This document shows positions 12,464-19,828 of a stretch of 34,129 nt of DNA, piece by piece. The notes below the pieces were generated by a model, which was not told where the DNA came from, did no database searches, and saw only the letters and a program-made list of their open reading frames with translations. The stretch covers positions 1 to 34,129 of the IMG/VR virus record IMGVR_UViG_3300031566_000210. One strand, 5' to 3'. This DNA comes from a virus. The position numbers and the translations under genes are program-made. Numbering within the stretch: position 1 is the stretch's first letter; each line of letters opens with the position of its first letter.

Positions 12464-12518
12464 GATGCGCAAAGTCAAGGCCGCGAAGCGCCGAAGGGAA
12501 GCCTTGACTGGGCGCATC
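12464..12518. repeat. Large inverted repeat in the divergent control region
   Basis: Arms GATGCGC-aa-AGTCAAGGC (12464-12481) and GCCTTGACT-gg-GCGCATC (12501-12518) match in 16 of 18 positions around a 19-base loop. It lies between the first leftward gene and the rightward small terminase gene. Each arm carries TTGACT on one strand, so it could hold divergent -35 boxes, or act as operator or RNA hairpin. Confidence 0.7.
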
Positions 12519-12551
12519 GACTGGCATAGCGGACACAGTTTCTTTCGGACT

Positions 12552-12595
12552 GTAACATTACGTTACTTGACAGGGGCCATGATAAGCGTGGTAAA
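12552..12595 (+). promoter_or_regulatory. Candidate rightward promoter with palindromic operator before the small terminase gene
   Basis: A perfect palindrome GTAAC-attac-GTTAC (12552-12566) directly precedes TTGACA (12567-12572), an ideal -35 box; 17 bases later is GGTAAA (12590-12595), a weak -10. The TerS gene starts 39 bases further on. The layout suggests a repressible or activated late promoter; the weak -10 leaves doubt. Confidence 0.45.
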
Positions 12596-12634
12596 TGGGG
12601 GGAGAGAGGGAGAGGGGGGCTTCTGGAGGCGCAT

Positions 12635-13012
12635 ATGAAGACCATTGGACAACAGAAGTTGACTGCAAAACAGATGGCGTTGGTTGATCATCTTGTAGCA
12701 ACGGGTGAACCACTGGCTAGGGCCGCTGAGGCTGCTGGATACGCAGCGGGCGAGAGCGGTAGAGTCACTGCCAGCAAGACGATCAGGCTTCCGCACGTGC
12801 AGGTATACATGATGCAGCGGGTGACAGAGACACTCGGACTCAACGCTACGGTAGCGGCAGCGAAGGTATTGCACTTGGCCTCAGGTGCTAAGAGTGAGTA
12901 TGTCCAGCTAGAGGCAGCGAAGGACATACTAGATCGGGCAGGGTTCAAGCCAATCGACCGAAGCCAAGTGCAGGTAGCTGGTGACATCAGGGTCAGCATA
13001 GACTTGTCATAG
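12635..13012 (+). CDS. terS: Terminase small subunit (125 aa)
   Basis: ATG 12635 follows GGAGGCGCAT. Residues 8-60 (KLTAKQMALVDHLVATGEPL, ARAAEAAGYAAGESGRVTAS) match the N-terminal DNA-binding HTH of small terminases, in which LT-KQ-A-V and AA--AGY are typical. The middle helices (GLNATVAAAKVLHLASGAKS, QLEAAKDILDRAGFKP) resemble the oligomerisation core, and the C-terminal strands (DIRVSIDL) the TerL-contacting part. It selects phage DNA for packaging. TerL lies 1.9 kb downstream, an unusually large gap. Confidence 0.82.
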   Translation: MKTIGQQKLTAKQMALVDHLVATGEPLARAAEAAGYAAGESGRVTASKTIRLPHVQVYMMQRVTETLGLNATVAAAKVLHLASGAKSEYVQLEAAKDILDRAGFKPIDRSQVQVAGDIRVSIDLS

Positions 13013-13118
13013 GTTTTTTTAACCAACAACATAAGACTTTTTTTTCAGCCAGCCTGAACAACGGGATCACGCCCCGCGCAAAACCACTATCACCCCTGCG
13101 CCGGATGTTGAGGTCGAG

Positions 13119-13140
13119 GGAGGGGTTGCCCCCCCCCTCC
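13119..13140. repeat. GC-rich hairpin between convergent genes
   Basis: GGAGGGG (13119-13125) and CCCCTCC (13134-13140) form a short hairpin between the small terminase and the convergent gene ending at 13147. There is no T-run directly after it on either strand, so terminator activity is uncertain. T-runs without a good stem occur at 13013-13019 and 13038-13045. Confidence 0.35.
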
Positions 13141-13146
13141 TTGGTG

Positions 13147-13635
13147 TTAGGCGCTGCGCCGCTTCAGCATGGCCAGTCGGTCGGCGGGGGTGGCGATGCG
13201 GGCGGTCGGTGTCTGCTTCTCGAAGTCGCCGGGGTTATACTTCGATCCGGTCACTGCCTCGAATGCCAGGCGAGAGGCGTCCCGCATGGCCAGCGCGGCG
13301 TAGTAGTTCTCCTCTGCCTCGTTGCGGTCGCGCCGCTTGTAGGCAAGGCGGGTCGGGTCTGCGCTGGGGTTCTCTTCCAGAAGGACTAGCTCTGCCTCCA
13401 CGCGGTCTAGGCGCGTCTTGCTGCTGCTGGCTTCGTAGTCTGACTGACGGCAGAAGCCATAGCCCATCAGTCCCTTGCGGCGATACTCGGACGGGCCGAA
13501 TGCGTAGGCTAGGACCATGTAGGCCTCTACCGCGTCCTTCTGGATGTCGGCATAGGCCCCGGCGGTCCCGCTGATGCGCGGGGTGTGGGCTTCGGTCTGC
13601 TCAAGTGCTTTGGTGTCGGTCTTGGTGCGTGCCAT
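13147..13635 (-). CDS. GC-rich hypothetical protein, oriented against the packaging genes (162 aa)
   Basis: ATG 13635 has AAGGAG eight bases upstream and is preferred to an ATG at 13692. The protein is Ala/Arg/Glu-rich and mainly helical (TRLDRVEAELVLLEENPSAD, RDRNEAEENYYAALAMRDAS), with one Cys and a Pro/Thr-rich C-terminus. No domain is recognised. It is the only leftward gene right of the control region, is clearly richer in GC than its neighbours and has operator-like repeats upstream at 13702-13732. That combination suggests an independently regulated, acquired gene (moron). Confidence 0.75.
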   Translation of the reverse strand: MARTKTDTKALEQTEAHTPRISGTAGAYADIQKDAVEAYMVLAYAFGPSEYRRKGLMGYGFCRQSDYEASSSKTRLDRVEAELVLLEENPSADPTRLAYKRRDRNEAEENYYAALAMRDASRLAFEAVTGSKYNPGDFEKQTPTARIATPADRLAMLKRRSA

Positions 13636-13701
13636 GATGGTTCTCCTTGTCACAGCGTTGGCGGGCGGATTGCCCCATAGAAACGTTAGCATCTCTGGTT
13701 G

Positions 13702-13732
13702 GTATAGGTGAACCTATCCTGAAGTATAGGTG
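13702..13732. promoter_or_regulatory. Operator-like repeats upstream of the isolated leftward gene
   Basis: GTATAGGTG occurs at 13702-13710 and again at 13724-13732, 22 bp apart (two helical turns). The first copy also forms the palindrome ATAGGT-GA-ACCTAT (13704-13717). The group lies 67-97 bases upstream of the ATG at 13635. A further palindrome, ATAGTT-gtttg-AACTAT, lies at 13778-13794. Confidence 0.5.
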
Positions 13733-14139
13733 CGTTCTGGATTCTGCCCTTTCTTCTATTCTCAGCATTTACTTGGCATAGTTGTTTGAACTATAGACCC
13801 CCGCAGGCCTCGGCACCGAACGATCTGCAACAACAATCCGCGCAGCCCCCAGTCGAGCTTAGACAAAGGCAGCAGCAAGAGCCGCCCTACGAGCTACGAG
13901 AGGATTGTTGTTGAAGAGCGGGCGGAGCCGTGGCAGCGGGTGTGGGGCTGGGTGATAGGGTGGTGTGGTGGCTGCGCCGGATTGGGTCTTGCTATACGAA
14001 GGGGGGTGGGGGAAAACCGAGGGCCTCTGGTCCGCTATAGGACCACCACTCGTATTTTTTCCCACCAAGGTTCATCAATTAGTGCGTTGCCCCTGAAAAT
14101 ATTTTGGGCGTAAAAAGGTTCGTGTATCAGGAGGCGAGG
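13733..14139. other. GC-rich non-coding stretch with several inverted repeats
   Basis: No credible gene is seen on either strand. It contains ATAGTT/AACTAT (13778-13794), a perfect 12-bp inverted repeat CAACAACAATCC (13828-13839) with GGATTGTTGTTG (13902-13913), GGTGGG (14005-14010) with CCCACC (14061-14066), and TGGTCC-gctata-GGACCA (14028-14045). Lying between the terminase subunit genes, it is a candidate packaging-recognition or regulatory region; no tRNA fold was recognised. Confidence 0.55.
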
Positions 14140-14253
14140 ATGTATAAGCTCAGTGAGAATGCCGAGAAAGCGCCGAAACCAGACAGTGAAGCGACTGCTC
14201 GTGCGAAGAAAGCTATCAAGGGTGCGACCAATGGCAATACCGCCGGGGGTTAA
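14140..14253 (+). CDS. Very small hypothetical protein (37 aa)
   Basis: ATG 14140 is directly preceded by GGAGGCGAGG, a strong ribosome binding site, and the frame encodes MYKLSENAEKAPKPDSEATA and a basic KKAIKGATNG tail before TAA. Its end overlaps the next gene by 23 bases. It is hydrophilic and probably unfolded or helical; it opens the late gene run leading to TerL. Function unknown. Confidence 0.6.
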   Translation: MYKLSENAEKAPKPDSEATARAKKAIKGATNGNTAGG

Positions 14254-14527
14254 AAGCAAGATGGTTCGTGCTGGTCTTCGTGGCATTAACAAGCCGCAGG
14301 GACTGAGAGATAGCACCTCCAAGTCACATCATGTGATGGCTCACTCTGGTGGTGAGTATAAGTATATCAAGTTTGGTGACGAGAGCGCGACGACTGCTGG
14401 CGCACCGAAGGCGAATGAATCCGAGGCAATGAAAGCAAAGCGTCGAGCCTTTAAGGCGCGTCACGCCAAGAACATTGCCAAGGGTAAAATGAGCGCAGCC
14501 TATTGGGCTGACAAAGTTAAATGGTAA
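14231..14527 (+). CDS. Conserved basic phage protein before TerL (98 aa)
   Basis: ATG 14231 is preceded by AGGG; another ATG lies at 14261. The protein reads VRAGLRGINKPQG in its N-terminal part, SHHVMAHSGGEYKYIKFGD centrally, and ends with AMKAKRRAFKARHAKNIAKG then KMSAAYWADKVKW. This strongly basic C-terminus is a pattern I associate with small proteins near the packaging genes of marine podoviruses. It likely binds DNA or another virion protein; no tested function known to me. Confidence 0.75.
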   Translation: MAIPPGVKSKMVRAGLRGINKPQGLRDSTSKSHHVMAHSGGEYKYIKFGDESATTAGAPKANESEAMKAKRRAFKARHAKNIAKGKMSAAYWADKVKW

Positions 14528-14536
14528 GGATCAGAT

Positions 14537-14737
14537 ATGCCTAAAGGAACTGGAAGACCCTCGAATAGCAACATGAGAGCCGCAGGCCGCGCACTTCAAC
14601 GTGCTAACAGGGCGTCCCGCAGGGAGGCTTATGACATGAGCAGCACCGGACGTTCTGCTGCCCCGACTAAAAGCCCCCGCCCCCGCGCCCGTCCTTCTGC
14701 GCCCCTAACTAGCCTGCGACCAAAGGCACGACCGTGA
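14537..14737 (+). CDS. Basic, proline-rich small protein (66 aa)
   Basis: ATG 14537 follows AAGGA. N-terminal part is Arg-rich helical (MRAAGRALQRANRASRREAY), the C-terminal half is Pro/Arg/Ser repeats (SPRPRARPSAP, LRPKARP) and probably disordered. A nucleic-acid-binding or head-internal role is possible. Its TGA overlaps the GTG of the next gene. Confidence 0.65.
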   Translation: MPKGTGRPSNSNMRAAGRALQRANRASRREAYDMSSTGRSAAPTKSPRPRARPSAPLTSLRPKARP

Positions 14738-14940
14738 GCTTTCTTTCTACGCTAAAGCCAGAAGAGCTTGGGCTATTGCGTGGGATAGTTCGCAAGGTCC
14801 ACTTCGCAGAGGTGGTTAAGAAGTTTGGGCCTAACCACCCTGCGGTAACTGATAAGGAATGTGATCGCCTTATCGAAAACATTGGCCCTGAGATTGTCGA
14901 GCGGATCATTAGGTTCGGGGTCGATAAGGGTCTGCGCTAA
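14734..14940 (+). CDS. Small protein coupled to TerL (68 aa, GTG start)
   Basis: GTG 14734 overlaps the previous stop (GTGA), and its TAA overlaps the TerL ATG (TAATG), so all three are likely translated together. Sequence MSFLSTLKPEELGLLRGIVR then EVVKKFGPNHPAVTDKECDR and IENIGPEIVERIIRFGVDKG, helical throughout. Tight coupling to TerL suggests a packaging-related accessory, which is inference. Confidence 0.7.
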   Translation: MSFLSTLKPEELGLLRGIVRKVHFAEVVKKFGPNHPAVTDKECDRLIENIGPEIVERIIRFGVDKGLR

Positions 14941-16463
14941 TGGTGGACTTCAAATACAAACCGGACGGCGAAGTCCTGAAAACCTTTATGAAGGATAACA
15001 CCTTCTTTCGTGGCATTCGTGGTCCGGTAGGTTCTGGCAAGTCTGTGGGGTGCTGCATCGAAGTGTTCCGCAGGGCGCTTGGTCAGAACAAGGGCGACGA
15101 TGGTATCCGCAAGAGTAGGTGGACTATCATCCGGAACACCAACCCGCAGCTTAGAACGACCACTATCAAGACTTGGCTTGACTGGTTTCCTGAGAACGAC
15201 TGGGGTAAGTTTACTTGGTCGGTTCCTTATACCCACCACATTAAGAAGGGGGACTTAGACCTTGAGGTTATATTCTTGGCTCTTGACCGGCCTGAAGACG
15301 TTAAGAAACTTCTGTCCCTCGAACTTACAGGAATCTGGATTAACGAGGCGCGAGAAATTCCTAAGAGTATTATCGATGCCTGCACGATGCGCGTTGGGCG
15401 CTACCCTTCTATGCGTGATGGCGGTCCTACTTGGACTGGCGTTATTGCCGATACCAACGCGCCTGAGGAAGATCATTGGTGGCCCATTATGTCTGGTGAG
15501 GTTCCAATCCCAGATCATATACCGCGTGAGCAAGCTAAGATGCTGGTTAAGCCAGACAACTGGCGTTTCTTTACCCAGCCCTCTGGGATGGTTGAAGTAA
15601 AGAACGAGCAGGGTGAGATTGAGAAATATCAGCCAAACAAGAAGGCTGAGAACGCCAAGAACATGATGGATAGCTACTATCCTAATCTTATTCAGGGTAA
15701 GACTAAATCATGGATAGACGTATATGTGATGAATCGTCTAGGCCACATTCAGGACGGGAAGCCAGTGTATCCGATGTTTGCCCCAGAGGTCCACATTGCC
15801 AAGGAAGAAGTCCCGATTGCAGCGGGCCTGCCTGTCTACGTTGGCGTGGACTTTGGGCTAACTCCGGCAGCGACGATTGGTCAGAAGGTGCGTGGCCGCT
15901 GGTTGATCCAATCTGAAATCGTTGCCATTGACATGGGCATTGTTCGTTTCGCTGAAGTGCTTCGCAATGAGCTGGCTTCGCGCTTTGCGGCCTGCTCTGA
16001 GGTCCACATCTTTGGTGATCCGGCTGGCGACTTCCGCGCACAGACAGATGAATCTACTCCTTTTCAAATACTCCGAGGCGCAGGACTGCGAGCCTTTCCT
16101 ACGCACTCCAACTCGGTTGACCTTCGACTAGAGGCAGTCTCCTCCCAACTGACCAAGATGGTCGAAGGCAAGCCAGCGTTTATCGTAGATCGGCGCTGTT
16201 CTCAGCTTATCAAAGGCTTTGAGGGCGGATACTCCTACAAACGCATGGAAGTGTCGGGCGAGAGATACGCCGATAAGCCCGATAAAAATATGTTCAGCCA
16301 CGTTCACGACAGCTTGCAATACCTTCTGCTTGGTGCTGGAGAGGGTAGGGCGTTGATGAATAATCAAAAACCAGCTAATGTCGTAGTTGCCAAGCGCGAC
16401 TTCGATGTGTTTGCAAAGAGTAAGAAGCCGCAGCGTAGACAGGGGCTATGGGCTAGAATGTAA
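14940..16463 (+). CDS. terL: Terminase large subunit (507 aa)
   Basis: DNA-packaging motor ATPase and nuclease. Walker A is GPVGSGKS at 28-35. The Walker B-like segment GIWINEA spans 131-137, with Asn135-Glu136 where many terminases have Asp-Glu. The RNase-H-like nuclease has D304 in YVGVDFG, D360 in HIFGDPAGD and D457 in HVHDSLQYL, the usual three acidic residues. Length is normal for the family. It cuts concatemers and threads DNA through the portal at 16810-18342. ATG overlaps the preceding TAA. Confidence 0.95.
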   Translation: MVDFKYKPDGEVLKTFMKDNTFFRGIRGPVGSGKSVGCCIEVFRRALGQNKGDDGIRKSRWTIIRNTNPQLRTTTIKTWLDWFPENDWGKFTWSVPYTHHIKKGDLDLEVIFLALDRPEDVKKLLSLELTGIWINEAREIPKSIIDACTMRVGRYPSMRDGGPTWTGVIADTNAPEEDHWWPIMSGEVPIPDHIPREQAKMLVKPDNWRFFTQPSGMVEVKNEQGEIEKYQPNKKAENAKNMMDSYYPNLIQGKTKSWIDVYVMNRLGHIQDGKPVYPMFAPEVHIAKEEVPIAAGLPVYVGVDFGLTPAATIGQKVRGRWLIQSEIVAIDMGIVRFAEVLRNELASRFAACSEVHIFGDPAGDFRAQTDESTPFQILRGAGLRAFPTHSNSVDLRLEAVSSQLTKMVEGKPAFIVDRRCSQLIKGFEGGYSYKRMEVSGERYADKPDKNMFSHVHDSLQYLLLGAGEGRALMNNQKPANVVVAKRDFDVFAKSKKPQRRQGLWARM

Positions 16464-16464
16464 T

Positions 16465-16493
16465 TTGTGCATTGCCCGTGCTTCTTTTCTATG
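16465..16493 (+). promoter_or_regulatory. Candidate late promoter motif after TerL
   Basis: TTGTGC (16465-16470), 17 bases, then TCTATG (16488-16493). A closely similar arrangement, TTGTGC, 18 bases, TCTATG, precedes the fibre gene at 31561-31590, and both continue with GCRTTG or similar after the first box. Both sit in the only clear gaps of the structural operon. Confidence 0.45.
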
Positions 16494-16524
16494 CTTTTGA
16501 ATTTAGAAATGTCAGGAGATTGTC

Positions 16525-16806
16525 ATGTGTCTTAAGAAGAAAGCTTCTGCTCCAACTCAACAAGAGCAGGCTGTAGATCAGCAACAGGTTGCTGCCGAGG
16601 AAGTTAAGCAAGAAGAGATTGCTGCGACCCGCGAGCAAAAGACTGCGGACATCCAAGCAGAAGCTCCACTAACCCAAGAGCAAATTAAACTTGGGCGGCG
16701 TGGCGGAACTGGTCGTCGCTCTTTGCTTAACTCTGGCGCTGGCGGTGCTGGCTATCTTGATAGGTTTGGACGGACCGCCAATACCCTATCTCGTATGTGG
16801 GGTTAA
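16525..16806 (+). CDS. Small virion-region protein (93 aa)
   Basis: ATG 16525 follows AGGAGATTGTC. Gln/Glu/Ala-rich helical N-terminal two-thirds (QQEQAVDQQQVAAEEVKQEE), then a Gly/Arg-rich tail (RRGGTGRRSLLNSGAGGAG). MCLKKKA is not a lipobox. Similar short proteins with a Gly-rich end commonly sit between TerL and the portal of podoviruses; role unknown, perhaps head completion. Confidence 0.72.
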   Translation: MCLKKKASAPTQQEQAVDQQQVAAEEVKQEEIAATREQKTADIQAEAPLTQEQIKLGRRGGTGRRSLLNSGAGGAGYLDRFGRTANTLSRMWG

Positions 16807-16809
16807 AGA

Positions 16810-18342
16810 ATGGATCAAGCTGCAAAGAAGTATCTTAAGCGATACACCAAAGCAAAGGCGTTCCGCGAAAACTGGGTTCCTTTGTTCGAGGAGTGCTATG
16901 AGTATGCTCTGCCGCAGCGCGAGTCGTTCTATTACGAAGAGCATGGTCAACGGCGCGACGACAGAATCTTTGACGAGACTGCCGTTGTTGGTGTTCAAGA
17001 GTTTGCAAGCCGTCTTCAGTCTGGCCTTGTTCCCAACTTTGCACGTTGGGCCGACCTTATGGCTGGTAGCGAGGTTCCTCCGGAACAGCGTGAAGCCATT
17101 GACAACGAGCTTGATGAAGTAACTGAATACGTCTTCGAGATTCTCCAGAACTCCAACTTCAGCCAAGAGGTGCATGAGTCGTTCATGGACCTAGCGGTAG
17201 GCACTGGTGTGCTTGCCGTTGAAGAGGGTGACGCGATCAACCCAGTCAACTTCTCGGCAATCCCCCTGCCTCATGTGGTTCTTGATGTTGGTCCTGACGA
17301 CCGCATCGACCATGTGTTCCGCGAGCGGAAGAAGATCAGGTATTCTGATCTGGAAATCCTTTATCCCAAGGGCAAGTTTGACGAGAAGGTAAAGCGCCAG
17401 ATGAACGGCGAAGGGACCACCACGGTCCTTGAAGTTGTTTGCCGAGACTACTCCGTCAAGAACGAAGAGGCGTATACACACTACGCTATCTGTATGTCCA
17501 CTGAGACTATCCTGTATGAGCAGAAGATGCGTGGGCTAGGCTCCAACCCATTTGTCTGCTTCCGCTGGTCTAAGTGTGCTGGCGAAGTCTATGGGCGTGG
17601 CCCGCTTCTCAATGCCTTGTCTGCCATCAAGACGACTAACCTGACCATCGAACTCATTCTGGAAAATGCTCAGATGCAAATCTCTGGCATCTACCAGATG
17701 GAAGATGATGGGGTCATTAACCCAGATACTATCCAACTCGTTCCGGGGACCATCATTCCCAAGGCTATGGGTAGCTCCGGTTTGCAGCCGATCAATGCCG
17801 CTGGTCGCTTCGATGTTGCCCAACTTGTCCTCAACGATATGCGACTGAACATCAAGCGGGCGCTTTACAACGATATGCTTGGCGATCCGAACCGGACACC
17901 TGCAACTGCCACCGAAGTTGCCGAGCGCATGGCCGACCTTTCTCGCCGCATCGGTTCCGCATTTGGCCGCTTGCAGGCAGAGCTTGTCCAGCCCGTTCTT
18001 CAGCGCGTGATCTATATTCTGAAGAAGCAAGGCCGGATTGAAATCCCGACAGTCAATGGCCGCGAAGTCAAGATTCGCTCTGTATCTCCACTTGCCCAAG
18101 CCCAAGCCAATCAGGACATTTCAAGCGTTGCTCGCTTCTTGGAACTGGTCGGTGGCGTCTTTGGACCGGAGATGTTGCAGATGCTTATTGATGGCGAGCG
18201 CACAGCTATTCACCTTGCTAAGAAGTTTGGTGTGCCTGAGAGCTTGATTCGTGATGAAGATCAGCGTAAACAAATAGCTGCAATAGCGCAGCAGATGGCG
18301 CAGCAACAAATGAGTCAACAGGTTGGAACGCCCCAAGGTTAA
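16810..18342 (+). CDS. Portal (head-tail connector) protein, T7 gp8-like (510 aa)
   Basis: Dodecameric ring at one vertex through which DNA enters and to which the tail attaches. The N-terminal region (KRYTKAKAFRENWVPLFEEC, YEYALPQRES, FDETAVVGVQEFASRLQSGL) is the hallmark of head-tail connector proteins of T7-like podoviruses, as is the length of about 510 residues. The helical C-terminus (LPMLQML-type core, then Gln-rich AQQMAQQQMSQQ) fits the barrel. ATG 16810 comes just after the previous stop. Confidence 0.92.
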   Translation: MDQAAKKYLKRYTKAKAFRENWVPLFEECYEYALPQRESFYYEEHGQRRDDRIFDETAVVGVQEFASRLQSGLVPNFARWADLMAGSEVPPEQREAIDNELDEVTEYVFEILQNSNFSQEVHESFMDLAVGTGVLAVEEGDAINPVNFSAIPLPHVVLDVGPDDRIDHVFRERKKIRYSDLEILYPKGKFDEKVKRQMNGEGTTTVLEVVCRDYSVKNEEAYTHYAICMSTETILYEQKMRGLGSNPFVCFRWSKCAGEVYGRGPLLNALSAIKTTNLTIELILENAQMQISGIYQMEDDGVINPDTIQLVPGTIIPKAMGSSGLQPINAAGRFDVAQLVLNDMRLNIKRALYNDMLGDPNRTPATATEVAERMADLSRRIGSAFGRLQAELVQPVLQRVIYILKKQGRIEIPTVNGREVKIRSVSPLAQAQANQDISSVARFLELVGGVFGPEMLQMLIDGERTAIHLAKKFGVPESLIRDEDQRKQIAAIAQQMAQQQMSQQVGTPQG

Positions 18343-18583
18343 CATTGGGATCGACGGAATACAGCGAACTAAAGAGCTTGACCGCCAGATCAGCATGATG
18401 GTGGCTGAGATATTCAGCGCACCAACAGGCAAAGAAGTCCTGAAGTATTTTAGGTCGATGACCATTGAGATGGTAAACGGCCCTAATGTTTCTACGGAAG
18501 AACTGCGACACTTGGAGGGGCAGCGATACTTCGTTGCCCTGATTGAACAACGAATTGCCCACGGACACAGGAGCAAGCAATGA
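18323..18583 (+). CDS. Bbp19-like small head-region protein (86 aa, TTG start)
   Basis: The TTG start at 18323 overlaps the end of the portal gene; no ATG precedes the conserved part, and the SD is weak. The sequence AEIFSAPTGKEVLKYFRSM and HLEGQRYFVALIEQRIAHG resembles the short Bbp19-type proteins found next to portal and scaffold genes (phage-G--VL--LR and EG-R-----I patterns). The stop overlaps the scaffold ATG (ATGA). Exact role unknown. Confidence 0.7.
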   Translation: MERPKVNIGIDGIQRTKELDRQISMMVAEIFSAPTGKEVLKYFRSMTIEMVNGPNVSTEELRHLEGQRYFVALIEQRIAHGHRSKQ

Positions 18584-19317
18584 GTGAAAGTTTGATGCAA
18601 GCAGCGGAGGCCACTGAGGCTCCGGAAACTACAGAGCCGCAGCAGGAGGCTGCGCCTGTATCTGATCGGCCAGAGTGGCTACCAGAAAAATACAAGAGCG
18701 GTGAAGACCTAGCCAAAGCCTACAAGGAGCTTGAGTCCAAGCTCGGCGGCAAGGAAGAAGACCTTCGCAGCAAGATCGTGGAAGAGTTGCAGACGGAGGC
18801 GTTCAAGGATCGTCCCGCCTCGGCTGGCGAGTATCAGCTTCCGGAAACTGTTGATGAAGAAGCTGGCGTAGACAGCAAGCTCTTGCAGTGGTGGTCTGAG
18901 CATTCCTTTGAGAACGGATACAGTCAGGAAGAGTTTCAGCAAGGCATCCAGATGTATATGGAAGCTATTGGTCAGAGCGGACCAGACCTTGACTCAGAGG
19001 TTAAGAAACTTGGTGAGAATGCAAGCCAGCGCATTCAAGCTGTTTCTTTGTTTGCCAACAAGTTCTTCCCAAGCGAAGTCATGCCAGCCCTTGATCGGCT
19101 TTGTGAGACTAGCGAAGGCATCGTCGCCCTTGAGCATATTATGGATTCGATGAAAGATGTAAGCGTTGCCGAATCAGCTAACTCTGCATCCGGTATCAGC
19201 GAGCAATCTCTAAGGGAGATGATGAAGGATGAGCGATACTGGAAAAACGGTTCTCAAGATCGTGACTACATCCGGCAAATCGATGAAGGTTTCCGCAAAA
19301 TCTATGCACGAGGTTGA
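18580..19317 (+). CDS. Capsid scaffolding protein (245 aa)
   Basis: Acidic, Glu/Gln-rich, helical protein directly upstream of the capsid module, as for T7 gp9. Residues 1-30 are Pro/Glu-rich and flexible. RPEWLPEKYKSGEDLAKAYK followed by ELESKLGG (about 28-55) is the common scaffold start. A helical middle follows, then a C-terminal DERYWKNGSQDRDYIRQIDE segment that usually contacts capsid or portal. It guides procapsid assembly and is released afterwards. Confidence 0.88.
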   Translation: MSESLMQAAEATEAPETTEPQQEAAPVSDRPEWLPEKYKSGEDLAKAYKELESKLGGKEEDLRSKIVEELQTEAFKDRPASAGEYQLPETVDEEAGVDSKLLQWWSEHSFENGYSQEEFQQGIQMYMEAIGQSGPDLDSEVKKLGENASQRIQAVSLFANKFFPSEVMPALDRLCETSEGIVALEHIMDSMKDVSVAESANSASGISEQSLREMMKDERYWKNGSQDRDYIRQIDEGFRKIYARG

Positions 19318-19828
19318 GGTTCTTCGGCGGGGTAAGTGCTATCTTACCCCGTTTACTGTCGCCCACATTGACGATGTTGCCAGTATTCTATCGAAGGAAA
19401 ACCTAGAAGAGATTTTCATACTTGGATTTGACAGTCCGCATGAAGCTCTTCTGGATATGGTTGAATCCTCAGACTGCTATATCGCCCGACTGGATTCGGG
19501 CGATATTCTTTTTGTGGGTGGGCTTTGGTATGGAGAGGATGCAGAGCTTCCGCAAATGTTTGCGATGTTCTCTTCTAAGCTGAAAAAAAACTTTACTATG
19601 ATGGCTCGTGGCTCAAAGATGCTCCTGCATTTCTTTGAGAAGGGCCATGATGCACTGACGATGACTATTCTTACCAAACATCAAGCAATGGTTCAGTGGG
19701 CTGTATGGCTAGGCTTTGAGCCTGTGGGTGTTTACGAATACGCAGGACATCAGTATATTGATTTTGTGCGTTGTAATCCAAACTCAAAAAGTGTTTACGA
19801 TGACACACTACGGCCCGCTATGCACTGA
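19307..19828 (+). CDS. T7 gp13-like protein, GNAT-type fold (173 aa)
   Basis: ATG 19307 overlaps the scaffold stop; an ATG at 19229 would add 26 residues in a frame overlapping scaffold, and the conserved part starts only at YLTPFTVAHIDDVASIL. The chain resembles Phage_T7_Gp13 proteins, with acyltransferase-like strand-helix order (SGDILFVGGLWYGE, HQAMVQWAVWLGFEPVGVYE). T7 gp13 is needed for virion morphogenesis; catalytic activity is doubtful. In T7 this gene is after the tail genes, here it lies between scaffold and capsid. Confidence 0.75.
   Translation, partial: HEVEVLRRGKCYLTPFTVAHIDDVASILSKENLEEIFILGFDSPHEALLDMVESSDCYIARLDSGDILFVGGLWYGEDAELPQMFAMFSSKLKKNFTMMARGSKMLLHFFEKGHDALTMTILTKHQAMVQWAVWLGFEPVGVYEYAGHQYIDFVRCNPNSKSVYDDTLRPAMH

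Noticed and set aside
12276-12536. Longer GTG-started version of the first leftward gene
   Set aside because: It would code through the 55-bp inverted repeat and has no SD, while ATG 12425 follows AAAGGAG.
13013-13046. Rho-independent terminator after the small terminase gene
   Set aside because: T-runs are present, but the only stem before them is a 5-bp TGACA/TGTCA pair with a long loop, too weak to claim.
13733-14139. tRNA or known riboswitch in the palindrome-rich gap
   Set aside because: No T-loop GGTTCRANYC-type sequence with a matching acceptor stem was found, and the hairpins do not fit a known fold by eye.
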